This document shows positions 56,973 through 64,000 of a DNA stretch of 64,000 nucleotides, one piece after another. Origin of the DNA: Anaerolineaceae bacterium UBA4890 (GTDB lineage: Bacteria; Chloroflexota; Anaerolineae; Anaerolineales; Anaerolineaceae); the NCBI GenBank assembly GCA_002399085.1, contig DHCY01000039.1, positions 26,338 through 90,337 on the forward strand, written 5' to 3'. Each line of letters begins with the position of its first letter. Positions within the stretch are counted from its first letter, which is position 1. A program made the position numbers and the translations under genes. The notes below the pieces were generated by a model. That model ran no database searches and had not been told where the DNA came from. It worked only from the letters and a program-made list of their open reading frames with translations.

Positions 56973-57824
56973 TCAGACCACCTGTCTTCTCGCCTGTTCA
57001 ATTTCTTCCAGGCTGGGGACGCTCTCCAGGTAAACTCTGGTCACAGAAATAGCCGAGAGCTCCACTGCAAAACGGGCAGCCTCCCAGGGGTCCTGGGTGG
57101 CATGAAGGCGGTGGAAAAAGCAAGCGGCAAAAATATCCCCGGCACCGGTTTCATCAAGCGAATCTTTTTCGGGTGCCGCGAAGGAGCGCATCTCTTGCTT
57201 CCAGTAAACCCTTGCGCCATCCTTATTTTCGGTCACGACCAGCAGTTTGCACAGGCTGGCGTATTTTTCAATCAGGGCTTCATCTCGCTGCAAGTCTTCA
57301 AACGAGAGCACTATTGCGTCAGCTTTTGGCAGTAGCCTCTCTTTGTCTGGATAATCCTGGAAGGTTACCTTGCCATCTTCAGCGATTGCGCGAAGCATGC
57401 CCTGGGGGGTGCAGCAAAGCAGACTGCCCGGAAAGGCATCGAAAAGGTCAGGGGCGATTTCACCTGCTACCGGACCGAGGTGCACAATCGGAGCATCCCG
57501 CCAGGCAGCTGGAACGTCTTTGGCGGAAAGAATCGAACCACGTTGGTAACAATACTGCTGCCTTCCGGCAGGGGTGGTGATATTCCTAAAGCAGGTGGTC
57601 TGCCCTGGACTGGCATTGAAAACCTGGATTGCTGAAAGGGCGTAAAGGTGTTCATTCTCTGCATGACTGCTCAGAATACCGACTTTATGACCAAGTTGGT
57701 GGGCAGTAACACCAGAAAAACTGGCGGTACCCCCCAGCTTGGTAGAACCATCGCTTTGCAGGTCTGAGGTAACATGCCCGATCAGCAGGTAATCGATTGG
57801 TTCAATGCGGCTTGTGTTGGTCAT
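56973..57824 (-). CDS. PfkB-family carbohydrate kinase
   Basis: A 283-residue ribokinase-fold kinase. The first motif is in GGTASFSGVTAHQLGHKVGI, with LLIGHVTSDLQ at the N-terminus; the C-terminal signature DETGAGDIFAACFFHRL carries the catalytic Asp and anion hole. About 10-15% shorter than typical ribokinases, so the lid may be small. The start MTNTSRIEP is placed by alignment; the frame is open 117 nt further upstream. Sugar or nucleoside substrate unknown. It heads the parA-parB transcript. Confidence 0.85.
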   Translation of the reverse strand: MTNTSRIEPIDYLLIGHVTSDLQSDGSTKLGGTASFSGVTAHQLGHKVGILSSHAENEHLYALSAIQVFNASPGQTTCFRNITTPAGRQQYCYQRGSILSAKDVPAAWRDAPIVHLGPVAGEIAPDLFDAFPGSLLCCTPQGMLRAIAEDGKVTFQDYPDKERLLPKADAIVLSFEDLQRDEALIEKYASLCKLLVVTENKDGARVYWKQEMRSFAAPEKDSLDETGAGDIFAACFFHRLHATQDPWEAARFAVELSAISVTRVYLESVPSLEEIEQARRQVV

Positions 57825-57855
57825 AGGTGTCAATTTGTGTCTTTCAGAATAAAAA

Positions 57856-57864
57856 ATTATAGCA
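57856..57864 (-). promoter_or_regulatory. Extended -10 promoter of the kinase-parAB unit
   Basis: On the minus strand TGCTATAAT (57864-57856) is an extended -10 (TGn plus TATAAT) 32 nt upstream of the kinase ATG at 57824. The -35 is poor, as is usual with extended -10 boxes. Confidence 0.55.
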
Positions 57865-58061
57865 TGGAACACCCCGAATAATCGTTTCTCCATAAGTTGG
57901 CTGGGGGATTGAAATAGGCATTCTCGATGATATAAGCTCAAGTTTCAAATCACCATTTCCATTACAATCCACGTGGTTTGCTGATCATCTGTTCAAATGG
58001 TGGGACCATTTGCATCAACTTCATCAGTAGAAATGGTCGGGACAGAGTAAAATACTGGCAT

Positions 58062-59762
58062 ATGCACGAAGACAGACAAGCTTATCGAAAAGCACTTGAA
58101 GACTTTCATCGCCTCCGCAGTAAAGCCGCGATGGGTCGTTTTTGGGCGGGTATCCGCGGAGAATCGCTGGATTTGTTGCCTTATGACGAGGTATCTTCCA
58201 AACTGCGTGCCGTTAGCCGCACAGACATCGGTTTGCAGGAGGTTCCGCTGGGAAACATCATAGGCAGTGTCAACCGCACCACTGATTTTGACCGCAACTT
58301 CCGCCCCCTGAGTGATAACGATCGTTCCCGCTGGGCGAATGTGAAAGCTGCTATGACCAGTCCCTTCACGGCTGGTGTGCCGCCGGTGTCACTTTACAAA
58401 ATTGGCGATGCCTATTTTGTCTTGGATGGCAACCATCGCATTTCGATTGCCAAGGAGATGGGTTTGGACACCATCGAGGCATATGTTACCGAAGTGAAAA
58501 CGAAGGTGCCGTTATCCAGTTCATTTACACTGGAAGAACTGGTTGAAAAAGCAGCCCTGGCGGATTTCCTGGAGGATACGCATCTCGACAGAATTTTGCC
58601 TGGGGTAGACCTGAGCCTGAGCCAGATTCAAAACTATCCGCTGCTGGCAGAGCACATCAACGTCCATCAATACTATATGGGCATCGAACAGAATCGCGAA
58701 ATTAGCTTTGATGACGCTGCTCTCGATTGGTATGACCAGGTCTACGCGCCGGTTGTGCGGGTGATTGAAGATTCTGGTCTTCGCTACGAATTCCCGGAAT
58801 ACACGGTAACAGACCTTTATCTATGGGTGCTGGATAAGCAGCAAGCGCTGCGAGAAGAATTTGGAACACCGTTCAAGACGGAGAATGTGGTCGATTTTGT
58901 TGCCAGCAAAGAGGGTAAACAAACGCATGCGACCGGCTCAGGTGCTGATATCGAATTGGATAAGCAACTGCAGGATGAACTACATGATTCTTCCGACTGC
59001 CTGTTCCGCGATATCCTGGTTGGAGTCAGCCATTCTGACCCCGACTTTTTGGCAGCGAAGCAAGCTATGTTAATGAACCGCTGTCCTGAAGGCAGCATCG
59101 TTGGTTTGCATGTCAAATCTGAATCTGATTCTGCGCCTGCGCATATAGAATCTGAGTTGGAAACCAGGTTTTACCAGCAGCTAAACGAGTATCAGATGAA
59201 GGGGCATTTTCATAAAGTTAAGGGGGATGTGAGCAAATCGCTGCAGGAGTATGGGCTGCTTGGCGATGTTTTGGTGGTGAAGCTTAGCTATCCGCCTGGT
59301 GGTTCCGTCTTCGACCGCTTATCGTCCGGCATAATCACCTTGCTGCAGAGCAGCCGCCGACCGATCATGTTTGTCAAAGACGAGCCCAGGCGTGTGACCC
59401 GGATTTTACTGATCTTTGATGAAGGCGAAAAAGGTCGTGAAGCATTTTTCATCGCTGCCTATTATGCTGCCCGCTATGGCTGTGGACTTTTTATTGTCAT
59501 GCCTGAAAAAACTGACAAAGCCAGCGAAGATGCGATCAAATTTGCAGAAGACTACTTGGGGGCGCTAAATATCGATTATCAGACCGTATCACTTCCGCTC
59601 AATCAACTGTCTGAAAACCTGGTTGAAATTCTTGAAGAGTATACAATTTCCACAGTTATGCTCGGTGGGTATAGAAGTACAGGCTTACTTGGGAGAATTT
59701 TTAGCTCGAGTGTCGATCGTGTGCTTGAGGCGAGCACGGTTCCGGTCCTGGTCTGCCAATAA
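58062..59762 (+). CDS. ParB-like domain fused to universal stress protein domains
   Basis: A 566-residue protein. After a basic helical start (MHEDRQAYRKALEDFHRLRS) comes a ParB/sulfiredoxin-like domain at about 55-150 with FVLDGNHRISIAKEMGLDTI, matching the nucleotide-binding box of ParB-type folds. A helical middle (160-300) follows, then two Usp (universal stress) domains at about 315-430 and 440-566; the last has VMLGGYRSTGLLGRIFSSSV, the ATP-binding G-x2-G-x9-G-S/T pattern. The start is set by alignment and by TAAAAT 8 nt upstream; earlier frame has no support. Function unknown. It is convergent with the RsbW-RsbU fusion. Confidence 0.8.
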   Translation: MHEDRQAYRKALEDFHRLRSKAAMGRFWAGIRGESLDLLPYDEVSSKLRAVSRTDIGLQEVPLGNIIGSVNRTTDFDRNFRPLSDNDRSRWANVKAAMTSPFTAGVPPVSLYKIGDAYFVLDGNHRISIAKEMGLDTIEAYVTEVKTKVPLSSSFTLEELVEKAALADFLEDTHLDRILPGVDLSLSQIQNYPLLAEHINVHQYYMGIEQNREISFDDAALDWYDQVYAPVVRVIEDSGLRYEFPEYTVTDLYLWVLDKQQALREEFGTPFKTENVVDFVASKEGKQTHATGSGADIELDKQLQDELHDSSDCLFRDILVGVSHSDPDFLAAKQAMLMNRCPEGSIVGLHVKSESDSAPAHIESELETRFYQQLNEYQMKGHFHKVKGDVSKSLQEYGLLGDVLVVKLSYPPGGSVFDRLSSGIITLLQSSRRPIMFVKDEPRRVTRILLIFDEGEKGREAFFIAAYYAARYGCGLFIVMPEKTDKASEDAIKFAEDYLGALNIDYQTVSLPLNQLSENLVEILEEYTISTVMLGGYRSTGLLGRIFSSSVDRVLEASTVPVLVCQ

Positions 59763-59763
59763 T

Positions 59764-62700
59764 TTATAGGCGTTTAAGCACCAGCAGCGTTCGGTCATCT
59801 TCAAAGGAATCATCACCCTGAAAGTCTTCAAGGTCCTTCAGCAAATTGAGGATCAGGTCTTCAGGCTGCTGCTCTGCCAGCGAAACCAACGTTTGCTGCA
59901 TGCGTTCTTCCCCATATTCTTTCCCGCTCGAGTCTGATGATTCACTGACGCCATCAGTATAGAGCACAAGCGACTGACCTGGCTCAAATTCCAGGTCAAA
60001 ATCATCTAGTTTGATGGGTTCCAAAATCCCCAGGGCGATCCCCCCTTTAGGGAGTAAGGTCGCAGAATTTTGTTTTGGGTCGAGAACATAAGGAGGGTTG
60101 TGACCGGCAATTGAATAGGTCAGTTTGCCGCTGTTTGTATCCAGGATCAGGTAAATGAGGGTGACAAAAAACGATTGGGTTGAATCCAGTTGTAATAACT
60201 GGTTGACTCGCTCCAAGGCTCGGTCGGGTGAGGAGAATTCTCTTGCAACTGCTCTAAGGAGTGTACGGGAGACCGTCATATAAAGCGAAGCTGCCAGACC
60301 TTTACCGGAAACATCGGCGATGAGCACACCAAATCTGTTATTTCCAAGAGGGATGACATCATAAAAATCACCACCAACCTGGCGGGCGGTTTCCCATGCC
60401 ACTCCCAGCTGGTAACCGGGGATATCGGGCAGATTTTCAGGGAGGAAAGTCTTTTGGATCCTGCGTGCGAGGTTTAGTTCTTGGTCTGTCTGGCGGCGCT
60501 GCTGCTCAACTGAACGCAGACGTTTGTTTTGGAACGCCATGGCGAGCTGTCTTGAAACCCGGGTAAGGTAACCTACCCGTCGCTGGTTGAACTTGTATTT
60601 TTCATCACAAACCAACAATAGCCCGTAATACTCCTCGCCGATTTCCATCGGAAGCACCAGCGTTTTCATTTCCCTTGAAGGTAACGCATGCGGATCAACC
60701 TCGCGAACTTTGCAGAACAAGTCGTTCCCGAGAGCGTAATGGCCAAGATTGTTTTCAAGGCTGATGATATTTTCAATCTCACTTACAGGGAAAACCTTGC
60801 CTGCTTTTCCCCTGACGTTTTGGGCATCCTCGTTGCGGGTAACCAGGTTCTTCAGGACATAATCTTGCGTTTCCTGCTGATAAACAAGTAACGCCAACCC
60901 CTCCACGTCGCACTCGGTGACAATACGCATGCAAGCCTCGTTGATGGCTGCATCGAAAGTCTCAGCCTGGGTGAGAATGTTGCCGATCTCGAGCAATCGC
61001 ATCGAAAGACGGTTTTCTTCTTTCCGGTCATCCAACATTTGAATATTTTGCAAGCTGATGGCGGCTTGTTGTGAGATCCCCTGGAGGATCACAAACCGAT
61101 CCTGGTCCAAAACATCTTTCGGTTCAGCCTGCCGGTATGGATCGTTGCTGAGATGCAACAAATAACCCAGCGTTTGATCCTGGGCTTGCAGCGGGAAGAT
61201 CAGAATCGTTCCGTCTGCCTGAAGAGGAGGGAGAAGTTCGAGCAACTCAGGGAAGTAACCCGCCCGGGCGACTGAAAGGTGAGGGACCTGGCTGGCTGGA
61301 CCAATCAAGGATTCCTCCTCGAAGTTAAGGGGCAGCGCAGTTAGGGGACATTGGATTTGAGGACAATACAGGCTTGGCAGGCTGACGATTCCAGGGTTTT
61401 CTGTCTCCAGCACCAAACCAACCGACACACCGCCAATCAGTTCAATCAGAATTTCCCCAATCTTGCTGGTGAGCTCATTTAGATTGGTCAGATTCTTGGT
61501 CTCAATAGCCAGGTCGAGCAAAATGGAAGTCAACCAGGCTTGCTTGTTTTTTTCAGCTTCAACGCGCTGTTTATCTAAAGCAGTGCCAACATAATCCGCA
61601 AAGGTAGCGCAGATGTTAACCGAGTCCAGACCATAACGACCAGCAGAGGAGGTATGGAAAGTCAATACGCCATAGTCCTGTTCCTGGTAACTGATTGGTG
61701 AGGCTACCGCGGAAAAGCTGGCAGGCATTCCCATGCAATTTTGAACAGGATCGCTAGTTGCCTCTACTGGTTTTATGACCCCATTGTTCTTGCTCGAAAT
61801 TTGGGAGAACCAGACATCGTTCCCAATATGCTGACGCGGGTCAGGCTGACAGATCTCGGGTTGCCTGACCCAGTGATCACTTAGCGTCAGACCTTCACCA
61901 TTTTCGTCTTTCCGCCAAAAACCAATAAAATCAACAGGCAGGATGGTCGGAATTTGTTCGATCACAAAACAGATTAGTTCTTCAGGGTCGACATTTCGCG
62001 AAACCCGTTCTGCGGTCTCTCGATATCGCTCCACCAGGTTTCTGTGCCAGACCGAGGTTCGGTACAGGTTGGCATTACGTAAAGCAATTGAAATCGATTG
62101 GGATAAAATCTCCAGCTGTTCCACATCCATGTTGGTGAAAGCATTCGTTTCATAGCTTTGGATATCGAGCACGCCCAGCATCTGCCCCTGAAATTGAAGC
62201 GGCAGGCAAAGCTCTGAACCGACCATCGAATCTGAGCGAGCGTCGGGTCGGTAATTGGGGTCGTTCGAGATGTCGTTTGACAACTGTGTTTTACCAGTGC
62301 GCGCCGTGAGCGCGATCAGACCCGGTTTGATATCGATAGGGTACGACACCTTATCTTCGGCATACATGGCAGCTTTCGTGCCGCTGCCTGCCTTGAATAC
62401 GATGGTCTGTGGGACATAATCGACCAAAAAGATGTGCACAAGCGGGTAACCAAATTGCGTATGGATCAACCTGGTTACTTCCTGGAGCAGTTGGTCGAGG
62501 TCGAGCGTGCTGCTGATTGAGCGATTGATCTCCGAAATAATCCGCAAGGTTTCCAATGACAAGGAAGCGATATCTCTGTTGACACTGTTTTCAGGCTGGA
62601 AGGATTCAAAGTTTTTGACCAGGGTGAGCTGGTTGCCATTGCCTGTGTTTGGTTCATAAATAACCTGGTCCATCAATTGGTGGATCAGGAAAACACCCAA

Positions 62701-63012
62701 GCCGCGCTCGCGCCGCTCTTCCAGCGGACCGCTGAGGTCAGGTTCGGGAACACTGTTCAAATCAAATCCATTGCCGTCGTCCTGCAGGATGATGGTCATT
62801 GCCGATTGATTGTGGTCAAGGAAGAGCCTGATTTGACCCTCAGGGAGACCTTTGTAGGCGTGATCAATGATATTCGAGCTGGCTTCATCTACAGCCAGAT
62901 CGATTTCGTAGATTTGTTTGGGAGTAAAGGGTAGTTTTTGGGCATAGCTGCAAACTAATTCAGAAATTTGAATCAAGTTCGCGCAGTCAGCAGGGAAAGT
63001 CGTCGATTCCAT
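59764..63012 (-). CDS. RsbW-like kinase, GAF repeats and RsbU-like PP2C phosphatase in one protein
   Basis: A 1082-residue regulator. Residues 1-140 are an RsbW-type HATPase (IDLAVDEASSNIIDHAYKG, DDGNGFDL, RGLGVFLIHQLMD). The middle (about 150-840) has three or four GAF domains, including SVSLVLETENPGIV-like and FGYPLVHIFLVDYVPQT segments. The C-terminus (about 850-1082) is a SpoIIE/RsbU PP2C phosphatase: RRIQKTFLPENLP, VGGDFYDVIPLGNNRFGVLI, ADVSGKGLAASLYM, AGHNPPYV and YTDGVSES. Such proteins act on STAS antagonists in partner-switching. No STAS or sigma-B gene is nearby. Confidence 0.9.
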   Translation of the reverse strand: MESTTFPADCANLIQISELVCSYAQKLPFTPKQIYEIDLAVDEASSNIIDHAYKGLPEGQIRLFLDHNQSAMTIILQDDGNGFDLNSVPEPDLSGPLEERRERGLGVFLIHQLMDQVIYEPNTGNGNQLTLVKNFESFQPENSVNRDIASLSLETLRIISEINRSISSTLDLDQLLQEVTRLIHTQFGYPLVHIFLVDYVPQTIVFKAGSGTKAAMYAEDKVSYPIDIKPGLIALTARTGKTQLSNDISNDPNYRPDARSDSMVGSELCLPLQFQGQMLGVLDIQSYETNAFTNMDVEQLEILSQSISIALRNANLYRTSVWHRNLVERYRETAERVSRNVDPEELICFVIEQIPTILPVDFIGFWRKDENGEGLTLSDHWVRQPEICQPDPRQHIGNDVWFSQISSKNNGVIKPVEATSDPVQNCMGMPASFSAVASPISYQEQDYGVLTFHTSSAGRYGLDSVNICATFADYVGTALDKQRVEAEKNKQAWLTSILLDLAIETKNLTNLNELTSKIGEILIELIGGVSVGLVLETENPGIVSLPSLYCPQIQCPLTALPLNFEEESLIGPASQVPHLSVARAGYFPELLELLPPLQADGTILIFPLQAQDQTLGYLLHLSNDPYRQAEPKDVLDQDRFVILQGISQQAAISLQNIQMLDDRKEENRLSMRLLEIGNILTQAETFDAAINEACMRIVTECDVEGLALLVYQQETQDYVLKNLVTRNEDAQNVRGKAGKVFPVSEIENIISLENNLGHYALGNDLFCKVREVDPHALPSREMKTLVLPMEIGEEYYGLLLVCDEKYKFNQRRVGYLTRVSRQLAMAFQNKRLRSVEQQRRQTDQELNLARRIQKTFLPENLPDIPGYQLGVAWETARQVGGDFYDVIPLGNNRFGVLIADVSGKGLAASLYMTVSRTLLRAVAREFSSPDRALERVNQLLQLDSTQSFFVTLIYLILDTNSGKLTYSIAGHNPPYVLDPKQNSATLLPKGGIALGILEPIKLDDFDLEFEPGQSLVLYTDGVSESSDSSGKEYGEERMQQTLVSLAEQQPEDLILNLLKDLEDFQGDDSFEDDRTLLVLKRL

Positions 63013-63035
63013 GGCATTAATCCATCCGAAAGCGC

Positions 63036-63061
63036 ATTATAACATGACCATCAGGTAAAAT
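63036..63061. promoter_or_regulatory. Overlapping divergent promoters of the phosphatase and radC
   Basis: On the minus strand TGTTATAAT (63044-63036) is an extended -10, 24 nt before the ATG at 63012. On the plus strand TAAAAT (63056-63061) ends 6 nt before the radC ATG; its six-nt gap TGAGGA may serve as ribosome site. The two -10 boxes lie within 26 bp, so the promoters probably compete for polymerase. Confidence 0.5.
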
Positions 63062-63067
63062 TGAGGA

Positions 63068-63772
63068 ATGAAGAACGATAAAAAGACCCTTCGCATCAAC
63101 GATTTGCCAAAAGATGACCGCCCGAGAGAACGCATGCAGGCGGAAGGTGTGCATGCCCTCACTAATGCGGAGCTGCTGGCAATACTGCTGAACAGCGGCA
63201 ATCAGGAGGAAAGCGCCATTGATCTGGCAAACAAACTGCTTGTCGACCTGGGCGGTTTTAGTGGTATTCATCGGGAAGACCTCTCCCGGCTGATGGAATT
63301 CAAAGGGATTGGGCTGGCGAAAGCCGCGCGTATCAAGGCAGCAGTGGAAGTTGGTTACCGTCTGGCAAAGGAAGGTGAGGACCCGGCTGTGTTTATCAAA
63401 ACTCCCGAAGATATTGCGAACCTGGTGGGGTTCGAAATGAAAGGACTTAACCAGGAACAGCTGTGGGTGCTGTTGCTCAACTCACGGAACCGCTTTCTGG
63501 GGAAAGAGCGACTTTACAAAGGCTCACAGGATGCAACCACGGTGCGCGTAGCCGAAATCTTCAAGGATGCGGTTCGGAAAAATGTGTATGCGATTGCGCT
63601 TGTGCATAACCATCCTTCGGGAAATCCTGGGGAGAGCCCGGAGGATGTCAACCTGACCAGGGCGGTGATCGAGGCAGGTAAGATCCTTGACATTCGCCTG
63701 ATCGATCATGTTATTATCGCTGCCAACAGCTATGGCTCCATCCGCCGCAACCATCCAGACCTTTGGGCATAG
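63068..63772 (+). CDS. radC: RadC family JAB/MPN-domain protein
   Basis: A 234-residue RadC/YicR protein. An N-terminal helix-hairpin-helix part (about 1-100) includes NDLPKDDRPRERMQAEGVHA, LTNAELLAILLNSG and FKGIGLAKAARIKAAVEVGY. The C-terminal MPN+/JAMM zinc-metallopeptidase-like domain has HNHPSGNPGESPED (near 180-193). Its biochemical role is disputed; RadC is no longer regarded as a core repair protein. The ATG follows TAAAAT by 6 nt. Confidence 0.95.
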   Translation: MKNDKKTLRINDLPKDDRPRERMQAEGVHALTNAELLAILLNSGNQEESAIDLANKLLVDLGGFSGIHREDLSRLMEFKGIGLAKAARIKAAVEVGYRLAKEGEDPAVFIKTPEDIANLVGFEMKGLNQEQLWVLLLNSRNRFLGKERLYKGSQDATTVRVAEIFKDAVRKNVYAIALVHNHPSGNPGESPEDVNLTRAVIEAGKILDIRLIDHVIIAANSYGSIRRNHPDLWA

Positions 63773-63880
63773 TAGCAATAATAGCCTTCCTTTTGGGGAA
63801 AGGGGACCGTGAAGCGGTGGATGAAGTCCTCAGGTTTCCACAATCCAACCTAGATTCTCATTCACAGCGAGGTTTTTTGC

Positions 63881-63960
63881 CTTGTCGAGCTGTTAATTGA
63901 ATCTCGGTCACTGCGAAACCCTTGTTGAGCTGTTCATAAATCTCGGTCACTGCGAGACCC
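63881..63960. repeat. 40-bp direct repeat, two copies
   Basis: Two near-identical 40-bp units, 63881-63920 and 63921-63960, each hold GAGCTGTT and CTCGGTCACTGCGA followed by a GACCC/AACCC end. The 14-bp core occurs inverted at 19631-19644. The rest of the final 228 bp (63773-64000) holds no supported gene. Confidence 0.8.
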
Positions 63961-64000
63961 TTTGCCATCTAGCGTGGGGGGGGGTCTTCTGGCAGGATGT

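Overview
This 64 kb window looks like chromosomal DNA from a member of the Chloroflexota, most likely class Anaerolineae. That placement is inferred, not proven. It rests on a FtsW/RodA-PBP fusion next to FHA-domain genes, a helix-turn-helix output domain that I associate with Chloroflexota sensors, a secreted protein ending in a YLPLIRK-type tail, a serine hydroxymethyltransferase with a large insert, and many lipoproteins and SpoIIE/GAF regulators. Gene density is high, both strands are used, and most genes are housekeeping. There are no phage, transposase, plasmid, CRISPR or rRNA genes.

Layout. 1-3.6 kb: glyA (cut by the window edge), an ECF sigma factor with a tiny membrane partner, a DUF4870 protein and fmt. 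3.7-9.1 kb: mutS and alaS. 9.2-11.3 kb: two Dpp/Opp-type ABC permeases. 11.3-12.8 kb: two secreted proteins built from the same two modules in opposite order. 13.2-20.9 kb: glpX, a phosphotransferase-fold kinase, recR-ebfC-dnaX, a lamin-tail protein, a possible small RNA, a sirtuin, a FUSC-type membrane protein and a DnaQ-type exonuclease. 21-27.5 kb: a DUF692/MNIO-like protein, a heterodimeric ABC exporter, an esterase and a lipoprotein. 27.6-32.2 kb: a serine-palmitoyltransferase-like enzyme, a membrane GTPase, tRNA-Met(CAT), a block of palindromic repeats and galM. 32.3-40.6 kb: a plus-strand run with purine nucleoside phosphorylase, a membrane protein, a GNAT, a 7TM-GAF-HTH sensor, ftsK, a CDP-alcohol phosphatidyltransferase and lgt. 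40.9-48.5 kb: tyrS, a FtsW-pseudo-PBP fusion, MTA phosphorylase, two FHA proteins and a PHP-domain protein. 48.6-52 kb: secG, a peptide-binding protein, a cobalamin adenosyltransferase and a DUF554 protein. 52.2-57.8 kb: a DsbA-like protein, a GNAT, an amidohydrolase, parB, parA and a PfkB kinase. 58-63.8 kb: a ParB-like/universal-stress fusion, a giant RsbW-GAF-RsbU fusion and radC.

Themes. Many genes serve DNA metabolism and segregation (mutS, recR, dnaX, ebfC, ftsK, parAB, radC, exonuclease) or envelope building (lgt, secG, FtsW-PBP, FHA proteins, CDP-alcohol transferase). Signalling proteins are fused in unusual ways. The least explained items are the module-swapped secreted pair, the FtsW fusion whose transpeptidase motifs are all degenerate, the ParB-like/Usp fusion, the sensor with a DNA-binding-like output and no kinase, and a small structured transcript candidate at about 18.59-18.71 kb.

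Intergenic spaces hold several repeat families: a 148-bp-period palindromic array, a 61-bp tandem array with a distant inverted copy, inverted-repeat elements starting GTAGGG, and a CTCGGTCACTGCGA element. Several genes have a TATAAT/TAAAAT box only 6-9 nt before the start codon and no clear Shine-Dalgarno, which suggests leaderless mRNAs.
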